From NCBI RefSeq assembly GCF_001273775.1, contig NZ_CP011801.1, forward strand, positions 3,946,001-4,010,000: DNA of 64,000 nt, given 5' to 3'. This stretch comes from Nitrospira moscoviensis (GTDB lineage Bacteria > Nitrospirota > Nitrospiria > Nitrospirales > Nitrospiraceae). This document shows, in pieces, positions 33,361 through 41,469 of the stretch. The position numbers were made by a program, and so were the translations under genes. Position 1 is the stretch's first letter, and every line of letters begins with the position of its first letter. The notes under the pieces are model-generated. The model was not told where the DNA came from, ran no database searches, and worked only from the letters and a program-made list of their open reading frames with translations.

Positions 33361-35361
33361 ATGCCGAGAGACATTCCGGTCGGAAACGGCTCGCTGCTGG
33401 TGGCGTTTGATTGCGAGTATCGCATCCGCGATCTCTTTTTCCCGCACGTGGGCCTGGAGAACCATGCCGTGGGCCATGCGTTTCGGTTCGGCATCTGGGT
33501 CGATGGGCAGTGGAGCGCGATGGGTCCAGAGTGGTTGATAGAGCGGCGCTATCTTCCGGACACCTTGGTCACGGACGTGAAGGCGATGCAGGAGCGCCTC
33601 CGCCTGGAACTGCTCTGCCACGATGCCGTGGACTTCCATGAACACGTCTATCTGAAAAAGATCATCGTAAAGAACCCCACTGACCAGCCACGCGAGGTGC
33701 GCCTGTTCTTCAGCCACGACTTCCATCTCTCCGGCACGGAGGTGGGCGATACCGCGTACTTCGACCCCCGGACTCAAGCCGTGATTCACTACAAGGGCCG
33801 GCGATATTTCTTGCTCAACTGCTGCAATCCCACCGCATGCGGGGTCCAATATTACGCCTGCGGGCTCAAGGAAACGCAAGGACTCGAAGGGACCTGGAAG
33901 GACGCCGAGGATGGCCGCCTTTCGGGCAACGCTATTGCCCATGGCTCCGTGGATTCCACGGTCGGGATCGCCCTCCAGGTGCCGGCCCATGGTCAGGGGG
34001 TTGTGCACTATTGGATCTGTGCCGGCACCACCTACCGAGAAGTGGTCACTCTGGACCAGGTCGTCCGGGAGAAGACACCGGAAAATCTGCTCCGGCGCAC
34101 TGAGAACTACTGGAAGCTGTGGGTCAACAAGGGCCTGTGTCCTGCATGGGAGAAGCTGTCGGCCAAGGTGTTCCGCTTGCTCAAGCAGAGCCTACTGATT
34201 GTGCGCACGCAAATTGACAATGGCGGCGCGATCATTGCCGCGAATGACACCGACACGTTCCTGTTCGCGCGGGACACCTATTCCTATCTGTGGCCGCGGG
34301 ATGGCGCCTTCGTCGCGGCAGCGCTGATCACAGCCGGGTATTCCGAAATCTCGCGACGCTTCTTCAACTTCTGCGCCCGCATCATCGAGCCGGAGGGGTA
34401 CTTCCTCCATAAATTCAGTCCGGACGGCTCCGTGGGCAGTTCCTGGCATCCCTGGTGGCGCGACGGGCATCCTGAACTCCCGATCCAGGAAGACGAGACG
34501 GCGCTCGTCGTCTGGGCGCTCTGGCGACATTTTGAACATTTTCACGATGTGGAGTTCATCAAGCCCCTGTACCGCAGCCTCATCGTCAGGGCCGCCGAGT
34601 TCCTCGCGCATTACCGCAATGAGGACACAAAACTCCCGGAGCCGTCCTATGACTTGTGGGAGGAGCGTCGTGGCGTCCACACCTTCACGGTCTCGACGGT
34701 CATCGCCGGGCTGCGCGCCGCCGCAAACTTCGCCGGGGCCTTCGGTGAAACCGACCTGGCCACCAAGTACCGCCTCGTCGCTGACGACATGACCGAGGCC
34801 CTGCGGCGGCACCTCTTCCATCATGATCTCAACCGGTTCGCCCGGGCCGCGTACCCTACGCCATCGGGAGACTATGAGTTGGATACGACGATCGACGCCA
34901 GCCTTGTCGCCCTGTGGTACTTCGGCGTTCTCGCTCCCAATGACCCCCTGGTGGAGTCCACGATGGAGGCAGTCCATGAGCGGCTGTGGGTGAAAACCGG
35001 CATCGGCGGAGTGGCTCGGTATGAGGGTGATGCCTACCACCAGGTGGAGCGGAGTGATCGTCAACAGGTACCCGGCAATCCCTGGTTCATCTGCACGCTC
35101 TGGTGGGCCCAGTATCTCATTACTCGCGCTCAGCAGACTTCCGACCTCCAAGAGGCGCTCAGGCTCCTGGAATGGGTTGCCGATCACGCGCTCCCGTCGG
35201 GGGTCCTTGCGGAACAGGTGAATCCCTACACAGGAGAACCGCTCTCCGTCTCGCCACTGACGTGGAGCCATGCACAATTTGTTATCGCCGCGCTCGAATG
35301 GTTAGAGAAGCGCAGGGCGCTGCACAGGGAAGCCGGTCCACCACTGGCAACGACGGGCTGA
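33361..35361 (+). CDS. Glycoside hydrolase family 15 (glucoamylase-like)
   Basis: This 666-residue protein has a beta-sandwich N-terminal domain (about residues 1-260) and an (alpha/alpha)6 catalytic barrel. The general acid lies in DLWEERRG (E434 or E435) and the general base is E618 in LAEQVNPYTGEP. TYSYLWPRDGAFVAAAL and PSPLTWSHAQF-like blocks are family-typical. There is no signal peptide, so it acts in the cytoplasm on glycogen, maltodextrin or trehalose. GGAGG at 33346-33350 supports the start. It does not match the metal and redox theme of its neighbours. Confidence 0.9.
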   Translation: MPRDIPVGNGSLLVAFDCEYRIRDLFFPHVGLENHAVGHAFRFGIWVDGQWSAMGPEWLIERRYLPDTLVTDVKAMQERLRLELLCHDAVDFHEHVYLKKIIVKNPTDQPREVRLFFSHDFHLSGTEVGDTAYFDPRTQAVIHYKGRRYFLLNCCNPTACGVQYYACGLKETQGLEGTWKDAEDGRLSGNAIAHGSVDSTVGIALQVPAHGQGVVHYWICAGTTYREVVTLDQVVREKTPENLLRRTENYWKLWVNKGLCPAWEKLSAKVFRLLKQSLLIVRTQIDNGGAIIAANDTDTFLFARDTYSYLWPRDGAFVAAALITAGYSEISRRFFNFCARIIEPEGYFLHKFSPDGSVGSSWHPWWRDGHPELPIQEDETALVVWALWRHFEHFHDVEFIKPLYRSLIVRAAEFLAHYRNEDTKLPEPSYDLWEERRGVHTFTVSTVIAGLRAAANFAGAFGETDLATKYRLVADDMTEALRRHLFHHDLNRFARAAYPTPSGDYELDTTIDASLVALWYFGVLAPNDPLVESTMEAVHERLWVKTGIGGVARYEGDAYHQVERSDRQQVPGNPWFICTLWWAQYLITRAQQTSDLQEALRLLEWVADHALPSGVLAEQVNPYTGEPLSVSPLTWSHAQFVIAALEWLEKRRALHREAGPPLATTG

Positions 35362-35430
35362 ACTTTCACAAGCCTGATTGGGCCAATGGTCTTCAACCAG
35401 CGAGAGAGTGATTCCACAAAGGAGGGCGGG

Positions 35431-35640
35431 ATGGCACACAAAAACCACGACAAGACGGTCGACAAGAAGACTGAGTCGGAGAGACCGGACCAAGACCAGC
35501 TGCGCGAAGAAATTCAGCAACTGGCCTACACGCTCTTCTGCCAGTGCAGCTATGAACACGGGCACGACATTGAGCACTGGGTCGAGGCGGAACGCCGAGT
35601 CCTCGAACGGTACCAGGCAAGACGCAAGACGCGCGTATAG
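35431..35640 (+). CDS. Small DUF2934 protein
   Basis: The ATG at 35431 follows AGGAGGGCGGG and gives 69 residues. After a Lys/Asp/Glu-rich N-terminus, the segment IQQLAYTLFCQCSYEHGHDI followed by EHWVEAERRV matches the DUF2934 pattern (A-Y---G--HG-D--DW--AE). It is a small helical protein of unknown role. It lies between the GH15 gene and the second MerR-type promoter. Confidence 0.75.
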   Translation: MAHKNHDKTVDKKTESERPDQDQLREEIQQLAYTLFCQCSYEHGHDIEHWVEAERRVLERYQARRKTRV

Positions 35641-35656
35641 CCCGCCGCGCAGCGAC

Positions 35657-35688
35657 TTGACTCGTGACTCCAGTACAGAGTGTACCCT
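35657..35688 (+). promoter_or_regulatory. Second MerR-type promoter, upstream of merF copy 2
   Basis: TTGACT (35657-35662) and TACCCT (35683-35688) are spaced 20 bp, the same as at 21166. The segment after the -35 box shares TTGACTC and, nearer the -10, GTACAGAGTGTA with the first promoter (GTACAGGGTGTA). The dyad is less perfect here. No merR gene adjoins it, so it may respond to the MerR encoded at 21216. Confidence 0.65.
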
Positions 35689-35782
35689 GGATTCATTGGA
35701 TGGCGGCGGTCAGCGAGGACACACCTCCACATGGCAGATCGGACATGGATCAACACCTGAGTAGCGAGACAAAAATGAGACC

Positions 35783-36073
35783 ATGATGGACCAGAACCGA
35801 CGGAAGCGGTGGGTATGGGCCGGTGAGATCGGGGCAGCCGTGGTCGCGCTGTGCTGCGTCACGCCGGTACTCGTCGTGCTGCTCGGGGCGCTCGGGCTCG
35901 TGGCGCTGACAGGCTATCTGGACTACGTCTTGCTCCCAGCGCTGGTCGTGTTTCTGGCGATGATCGTCTATGGACTGTTTGGACCACGGGCCAGCATCGG
36001 ACATCAGTGTTGTGCGGCAGATTCGAAAACGACCTCTGCTGCCGACACAACATGTGAGGCGAAGCATGGATGA
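35783..36073 (+). CDS. merF: Mercury transport protein MerF (copy 2)
   Basis: This 96-residue protein has the same two-helix layout as the first MerF. C24-C25 lie in ALCCVTPVLVVLLG, the second helix is GYLDYVLLPALVVF, and a Cys pair is at C76-C77 (HQCCAAD). It starts ATGATG at 35783. The MerR-type promoter upstream would drive it. Its 3' end overlaps the ATG of the truncated CopZ-like gene, repeating the merF-copZ order of the first locus. Confidence 0.9.
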   Translation: MMDQNRRKRWVWAGEIGAAVVALCCVTPVLVVLLGALGLVALTGYLDYVLLPALVVFLAMIVYGLFGPRASIGHQCCAADSKTTSAADTTCEAKHG

Positions 36074-36350
36074 TTGCTGCCGGAATCTCCAGCCGAGGCC
36101 TGTACAGAAGCAGACAGGGCGTTGCCACTCCTGCAATCAGCGGGGAAAGCCGGTGGCTCACGAGACGGTCGAAGCGCTCATCAAGCCAGAGTTCCGTGAC
36201 ACCGTGAATGGGAGGGCCTATGCCTCTGCGCGACCCCGACCTGTTAAGCCGATAAACCGATTGACCGGCAATTGCGCAACCGTAAGTCGGCGAGTGCACC
36301 AGGGGAGCGAGTGGGAACATTCAACGCGGTCTAATTTTCTGGAGGCCTGA
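36066..36350 (+). pseudogene. Truncated CopZ-like metallochaperone gene
   Basis: The frame from 36066 begins MDDCCRNLQPRPVQKQTGRC and continues HSCNQRGKPVAHETVEALIK, aligning with the N-terminus of the CopZ-like gene at 22183 (MTDCC..., CHQCGREGQPVD..., ALLKPE). Similarity stops at about GRAY (near 36225). The remaining residues to 36350 are unrelated, and the [2Fe-2S] Cys cluster is missing. It is therefore a 3'-truncated copy fused to foreign sequence and unlikely to be functional. Confidence 0.7.
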
Positions 36351-37139
36351 GTGATACCGGCGGTGCGCGGAAAAGCAGACGACATGAGGACGCATCCAAC
36401 GTCTTGTGGCGGGGAACCGAGCCATCTACGGCTCCGAACCATCATCAACGTCATGGACCGTCCACACGCCGCCCCCAACACGCTCTGCGATCTCAAACAC
36501 ATCCGATTGTGCGATGGAATGACAGCGGCCGAGGTACAGGACTTGGAACGAATCGCCCGCATGCAGGAAGTGAAAAAGCGACAGCCGCTCTACCTTCCCG
36601 GAGATCCCAGTCGCAACGTGTACCTACTCACACAAGGGCGGATCATCCTCACGAACATCGGTGCCGGCGGCAAAGTCGTGACCGTGGAAATCCTGGAGCC
36701 GGGGGACGTTTTTGGAGAGCTGGAAGCGCTGGAAAGAGTGCCGCGCGAAACAGCAGCTGAAGCACTGGGCAATGCCGTGATCTGCGTTCTTCCCTGGAAA
36801 GACTTCCGCCATTACCTTGCAAAATATCCGAATATCAGTTTGAAGCTGACACAGTTGATCGGTTTACGGTTAAGGCGTACCCACAGCCGCATCGAAGACT
36901 TGGTGTGCCGGACTGTGGCGGCGCGGTTGGCTCATTTGCTGTTCGAACTGAGCCAGAGCGAGGAGTCAAGAGGTATTCGGACCACATTGACCCACCAGGA
37001 CCTGGCGAACTTGATCGGCTGCAGCCGTGAAACGGTGAGCAACGGCCTCGGCCGGTTTCGTAACCAGGGTCTGATTCGCCTCAATGGCCGCACCGTCACT
37101 ATCGTCGATGAAAACGGTTTGTCTACCCTCCTCGGTTAA
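36351..37139 (+). CDS. Crp/Fnr-family transcriptional regulator
   Basis: The protein has an N-terminal cyclic-nucleotide-type beta-roll (VYLLTQGRIILTN, LEPGDVFGELEAL) and a C-terminal winged helix (LTHQDLANLIGCSRETVSNG). No N-terminal Cys cluster of Fnr type is seen. The GTG at 36351 follows GGAGG and is taken as the start, giving 262 residues. ATGs at 36384 and 36453 would give the more usual 228-250 residues. It lies between the decayed mer genes and merA and may control them. Its ligand is unknown. Confidence 0.85.
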   Translation: MIPAVRGKADDMRTHPTSCGGEPSHLRLRTIINVMDRPHAAPNTLCDLKHIRLCDGMTAAEVQDLERIARMQEVKKRQPLYLPGDPSRNVYLLTQGRIILTNIGAGGKVVTVEILEPGDVFGELEALERVPRETAAEALGNAVICVLPWKDFRHYLAKYPNISLKLTQLIGLRLRRTHSRIEDLVCRTVAARLAHLLFELSQSEESRGIRTTLTHQDLANLIGCSRETVSNGLGRFRNQGLIRLNGRTVTIVDENGLSTLLG

Positions 37140-37339
37140 GGCGGATCGACTCATCTACGATGTACAAACCACCGTGAGGAACCACGGCAGGCCGGTGTTC
37201 AATCTGCGAGAGGAAGTTATCGGGATGGGCGGGACGAACTTCGCGGGGCCGATCCGCTTCGGTCATGAAGCGCTGAGAGGAAGTGCGTAAGACGGACCGG
37301 GTAGCAACCGAGCCTGTGTTTCACAAAGGAGGAGCTATC

Positions 37340-39004
37340 ATGAGCGATCGAGTCCACGTACGGTTACGAGTCGAAGGAATGACCTGCGACGGCTGCGCAC
37401 GGCATGTCGCCGAGGCGCTGAACTCCGTGCTCGGGGTTGAGCAGGCGCAAGTTGGGTCCTGGCGGACGGGACAGGCGACGGTTGTGGCAAGCGGCGAGAT
37501 AGGGGATCACGCCTTGGTGGACGCAGTCCGAAAAGCAGGTTATCACGGCGTGATTGTGGAACGTCGGCCGCTTGAGCCAACTCGTCTGGTTCCGTTTTCC
37601 AAGGGACGGGACTACGATCTGATGACGATCGGCGGCGGGTCGGCAGCCTTTGCCGCGGCCATCAAGGCCGCAGAGCTGGGTGCTCGAGTCGCGATTGTGG
37701 AAAAAGGAACCATCGGCGGGACCTGCGTGAATATCGGTTGTGTGCCCTCCAAAACGCTGATCAAAGCGGCCGAGCTCTGCTACCACTCGGCCTATCCGCG
37801 GTTTGAAGGATTGACCGCCTGCCCGCCTCCTTCAGACTGGCAGCGCGTGGTGCAGCAGAAAGACGAATTGGTGACGGCGTTGCGCCAAGGGAAATATGTC
37901 GATGTGGCCGCAGTCTATCCCACCATCACCATTCTGAAAGGAGACGCCATGCTTCTGGGCGGACGCCATGTGCGCGTCAATGGCACCGCCTATGAGCCGG
38001 AGAAGATCGTGGTCGCGACAGGCTCTTCGCCTTGGGCGCCGCCGATACCGGGGCTTCAAGAAGCCGGTTTTCTCACTAGCGAGCAGGCGCTCGGCCTGGA
38101 GACGCTTCCGGCGTCGCTGATCATCATCGGCGGAGGCAGTATCGGCCTGGAGTTTGCCCAGCTCTTCACGCGATTCGGCGTCCAAGTGATGGTGCTGGAA
38201 AGCGGGCCACACGTGGCGAGAGCGGAGGAACCGGAGATCGGGCAAGCGCTCGTTCGTTACCTGGAAGATGAAAAGGTCCGGATCTGCACGAACATCACAA
38301 TCAATCAGGTCGAGCGTCGAGATGGAGGCTACTTCGTGCACACCGAGACAAACGGGAAGCCGGAGATTTGCCGGGCAGAACGCCTGCTGGTTGCCACTGG
38401 CCGGCGCCCCAACACCGGTGGATTTGGGCTGGAAGCGGCTGGGGTGAGGCTGGGAGCCAAGGGCGAGATCATGGTGAACGACCACTTGCAGACGAGCAAT
38501 CCCGATATCTACGCGGCAGGCGACTGTATTGGTGATCCCATGTATGTGTATGTCGCCGCGTATGCTGGTGGACTGGCAACCGAAAACGCGCTCAGCGGCG
38601 TCGGTAGAGTATTCGATCTCACGGCCTTGCCGCACGTCACGTTCACCGATCCGCAGATCGCGAGCGTCGGTCTGACCGAGCGACAAGCGAGGGAGAAAGG
38701 GCTTCGCGTGCACACCTCGCTGCTACCGCTTGAGCATGTCCCAAGGGCGCGGGCGTCCAGGAATACCAAAGGCCTTATTAAGCTGGTCGCTGAGGAAGAA
38801 ACCGGGCGATTGGTGGGCGCACACGTTCTCGCAGCCGAAGCGGGTGAGGTGATCCAGGAGGCCACCCTCGCCATCCGGTTTGGGCTGACTGTGCAGGACG
38901 TGGCCGACACATTTCATCCATACCTGACGATGGTGGAAGGGCTCAAGCTGGCCGCGCTGACGTTCAAGAAGGATGTGAGCAAGCTGTCGTGCTGTGCCGC
39001 GTAA
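37340..39004 (+). CDS. merA: Mercuric reductase MerA
   Basis: This 554-residue flavoprotein reduces Hg(II) to volatile Hg(0) with NADPH in the cytoplasm. It has an N-terminal HMA (NmerA) domain with GMTCDGC (C16, C19). The FAD motif IGGGSAAFAAAIKA is followed by the redox-active pair C129-VNIG-C134. NAD(P)H-binding IIGGGSIGLEFAQLF is present, and the C-terminal Cys pair is C551-C552 (LSCCAA). AAAGGAGGAG precedes the ATG at 37340. It lies about 13 kb beyond the main mer genes (22-24 kb), after the Crp/Fnr gene. Confidence 0.96.
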   Translation: MSDRVHVRLRVEGMTCDGCARHVAEALNSVLGVEQAQVGSWRTGQATVVASGEIGDHALVDAVRKAGYHGVIVERRPLEPTRLVPFSKGRDYDLMTIGGGSAAFAAAIKAAELGARVAIVEKGTIGGTCVNIGCVPSKTLIKAAELCYHSAYPRFEGLTACPPPSDWQRVVQQKDELVTALRQGKYVDVAAVYPTITILKGDAMLLGGRHVRVNGTAYEPEKIVVATGSSPWAPPIPGLQEAGFLTSEQALGLETLPASLIIIGGGSIGLEFAQLFTRFGVQVMVLESGPHVARAEEPEIGQALVRYLEDEKVRICTNITINQVERRDGGYFVHTETNGKPEICRAERLLVATGRRPNTGGFGLEAAGVRLGAKGEIMVNDHLQTSNPDIYAAGDCIGDPMYVYVAAYAGGLATENALSGVGRVFDLTALPHVTFTDPQIASVGLTERQAREKGLRVHTSLLPLEHVPRARASRNTKGLIKLVAEEETGRLVGAHVLAAEAGEVIQEATLAIRFGLTVQDVADTFHPYLTMVEGLKLAALTFKKDVSKLSCCAA

Positions 39005-39044
39005 GAACAATCCAACCAACAGGAACAAGAGGAGGAACCCGACG

Positions 39045-39590
39045 ATGAAACGCATGTCCTACGCTCATGTAATGATGCTCGCGATGGTCGTTGTGGCGAT
39101 GTGGCTGTCACCAGTATCGGCTCAAGAAGTCGCCGCCAAGCGAATCCTGATCCACATGAAAACCTCACTGGCCCTGGATGACGCCCAGATCTGTGCGGTC
39201 CCTAACGTGGCGTGGGCAGCAGTGAAGGCCGGGCATAAGGTGACGATTCTGGTGGATGCGAGCGCTGTCACGTCGGTGACAAAAGGCTTCGGGTGGTTCA
39301 GGAAGCTCGTTGGCTCCGAGTCAACTGCACTGGATCGCGCTGGCTTGCCGGAGCGAGAGCGGCAGAGCCTTTCCGAACAGATGGGCGTCCCGCTGGAGCA
39401 GGTCCCGCACAATTACGGCGAGTACTTCGATGTTCTCAAAAACAAGCTGGGCGTCGAGGTTTACGGCAACCAGACGATGATGCTGCTCTACAACATTGAT
39501 CCAGCACGGGTCGCCTCTTCAGTGACTCCCGTTCCGCTGGCCAAGATGGTAGATGTGTTTGCGTCCGCCGATCGAGTAATTGTGTATTAG
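39045..39590 (+). CDS. Exported DsrE-like protein
   Basis: The ATG at 39045 follows AAGAGGAGGA. Residues 1-26 form a signal peptide (ending PVSAQE). The mature 155 residues have the DsrE/DsrF-like alpha/beta fold (KRILIHMKTSLALDDAQICA, GHKVTILVDASAV). A fragment of the same DNA (23 bp) recurs at the end of cusA. Cytoplasmic DsrE proteins move sulfur or sense thiols; the exported version has no clear role. It follows merA by 40 bp. Confidence 0.75.
   Translation: MKRMSYAHVMMLAMVVVAMWLSPVSAQEVAAKRILIHMKTSLALDDAQICAVPNVAWAAVKAGHKVTILVDASAVTSVTKGFGWFRKLVGSESTALDRAGLPERERQSLSEQMGVPLEQVPHNYGEYFDVLKNKLGVEVYGNQTMMLLYNIDPARVASSVTPVPLAKMVDVFASADRVIVY
39238..39260 (+). repeat. 23-bp repeat inside the exported DsrE gene (copy A)
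   Basis: The 23 bp starting AGGTGACGATTCTGGTGGAT are identical to 46294-46316, and the five bases GGCAT one mismatch upstream also match. The segment encodes part of VTILVDA here. Confidence 0.8.
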
Positions 39591-39634
39591 AAATACCGTT
39601 GATTGTTAAGCTGGACGAGGGATAGACTGACGCC

Positions 39635-40009
39635 ATGCGAATGCGTTCCCATTGCTCCCGGTCTTTTCTCGCCGGGACCATCGTGGTGTTCTTGCTGGCG
39701 TTCAGCTTCAATGCGTACGCCTGTCTCATCCCGTTGTCCGGAACCTCCGATGCCTCGATGTCGAATGGGTGTTCGACCCCCACTGAGCAACCGGCTCGGC
39801 AATTGTGCGACGCCTTCAAAACTCTGGGGGTCGAGTCCGGCTCCCAGTCATCTTCGTTGCTCGTGGACCATCATCTCCTGGCTGACCACGCGCTGGCTAC
39901 ACTGCCGGCCGTGAGCCAGCAATTCCAACGCATCTTCCACCGATATCAGCCTCTCGAATCGAGTTCGCCCCCGCATCAGTCTCTCGCAACCACCGTGCTT
40001 CGCATCTGA
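39635..40009 (+). CDS. Small exported protein upstream of cusCBA
   Basis: This 124-residue frame begins MRMRSHCSRSFLAGTIVVFL, a signal peptide of about 29 residues ending AYACLI. A Ser/Thr/Gln-rich part follows, with conserved-looking SSLLVDHHLLADHALA. No domain is recognised. Small His-containing exported proteins often precede copper efflux genes. The spacing (148 bp to cusC) and orientation fit, but the role is unproven. Confidence 0.55.
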   Translation: MRMRSHCSRSFLAGTIVVFLLAFSFNAYACLIPLSGTSDASMSNGCSTPTEQPARQLCDAFKTLGVESGSQSSSLLVDHHLLADHALATLPAVSQQFQRIFHRYQPLESSSPPHQSLATTVLRI

Positions 40010-40157
40010 TCTCCCCGCTTCTTCCGTAACCATTCCACCATCACGTTCTCTGCCCGTCGCTGGGCCGTGGCTCATCCAGTCCTTACTTCCGTTCAAGGAT
40101 AGGAGCCAGGGGTTCGCAATAGTACCGGGCAGACAAACCTTTGGGGAGGACCGTCAC

Positions 40158-41447
40158 ATGACTTGGTCAACTCGGTTTTGGTTGCTCACCATCATGGTCG
40201 TGAGCCTGGCCTTCTGGACAGGTGAACGCCACATCGCCTATGCAGTCGATCAGACTCCACGATCGTCATTAGGATTACCAGACTTGATCCAGGAAGCCCT
40301 GGCTCGGAATCCTGAGATTGTCGCTGCACGGCAACAATGGGAAGCGGCCTTGCAACGGATTACGCAGGCGCGGTCGCTGGATGACCCCACCCTGTCAGTC
40401 CAGTTGTGGAATGTCCCGCAGACCTTCAACGTCACGCAGGCACAGAACAGTATCTTCGGTCTTTCGCAGAATCTCCCATTCCCCGGCAAACTCGCGCTCA
40501 AAGGCGACGTGGCGAGTCGTTCGGCCGAGATGACCGAGCAGGCGCTGCGTGCGAAGGAACGGGAGTTAGTCGCCCGCCTCAAGCAGGCCTACTACGATCT
40601 GTTCCTCACACACAAGGCGATCCAGATTCATCATGAACAAGTCGAGCTGCTCGGACAGTTCGTCGAGAGTACGACCGCGAAGTTCCGTACGGGCAAGGGA
40701 GCCCAGACCGACGTCCTCAAGGCCCAGATCGAGTTGTCCCTGCTGTTCCAGCAGCTTCCCATCCTGGAACAGCGTCGCGAGACCGCCGAAGCGATGCTGA
40801 ATACGCTGCTGGATCGGGATGCCACCTCACCGTTGGGCATCCCTCAAGAGCCGTCTCAGATCCCACTCGACAAAACTCTCGACGATCTCCACCGTCTCGC
40901 GCTGCACGAGAGACCGGAGCTCAAAGCCGCCGAGCTGGCCGTGCAACGGAACGAGCAGTCCCGTGCGCTGGCCCAGCGTCAGTACTACCCGGACTTCAAT
41001 GTGGCGTTTCAGCGCTTCCAGAACTTTCAGACCAACGACGGATTCGGCGCCTATGTGGCGATGAGCATCCCCTTCGCGCTTTGGACCAAACCGAAGTATG
41101 ACGCAGGCGTGCAGGAGGCCGCGGCGGCGCTCTCGGCCGCGCGGGCACAACACCATACCTTAGAAAACCTGACCCGTTTTCAGGTCAAAGACCTCCTGAC
41201 CAGGCTCCGGGCGACTGACCAGGTGACCACGTTGTACCGCACCACCATCTTGCCACAGGTCGAGCAGAGCCTGGACGCGGCGCGCGTCGGGTATCGTGCG
41301 GGCAGAGCAGGGTTTCTGGATCTGATTGAAGCCCAGCGGGTGTGGCGAGGATCTCAGCTTGAGTATTTCAAAGCGCTCGTGGACCGACAGCATCGGCTGG
41401 CTGAACTCGAACAGGTCGTCGGCATCACTCTCGATCGGCAGAGCTAA
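40158..41447 (+). CDS. cusC: Outer-membrane efflux protein, CusC/CzcC-like (TolC family)
   Basis: This 429-residue TolC-family protein has a signal peptide (to about residue 30) and two repeats of long helices and barrel strands (IQEALARNPEIVAARQQWEA; LHRLALHERPELKAAELAVQ). Three such chains form the outer-membrane duct of a heavy-metal RND pump. No lipobox Cys is seen. It is the first of cusC-cusB-cusA, with 22 bp to cusB. Confidence 0.88.
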   Translation: MTWSTRFWLLTIMVVSLAFWTGERHIAYAVDQTPRSSLGLPDLIQEALARNPEIVAARQQWEAALQRITQARSLDDPTLSVQLWNVPQTFNVTQAQNSIFGLSQNLPFPGKLALKGDVASRSAEMTEQALRAKERELVARLKQAYYDLFLTHKAIQIHHEQVELLGQFVESTTAKFRTGKGAQTDVLKAQIELSLLFQQLPILEQRRETAEAMLNTLLDRDATSPLGIPQEPSQIPLDKTLDDLHRLALHERPELKAAELAVQRNEQSRALAQRQYYPDFNVAFQRFQNFQTNDGFGAYVAMSIPFALWTKPKYDAGVQEAAAALSAARAQHHTLENLTRFQVKDLLTRLRATDQVTTLYRTTILPQVEQSLDAARVGYRAGRAGFLDLIEAQRVWRGSQLEYFKALVDRQHRLAELEQVVGITLDRQS

Positions 41448-41469
41448 CGCAGCCTTCAAGGAGGAGCAC

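Noticed and set aside
37084..37290. 68-codon frame between the Crp/Fnr gene and merA
   Set aside because: Its start lies inside the regulator gene, it has no ribosome-binding site, and I recognise no family in it.
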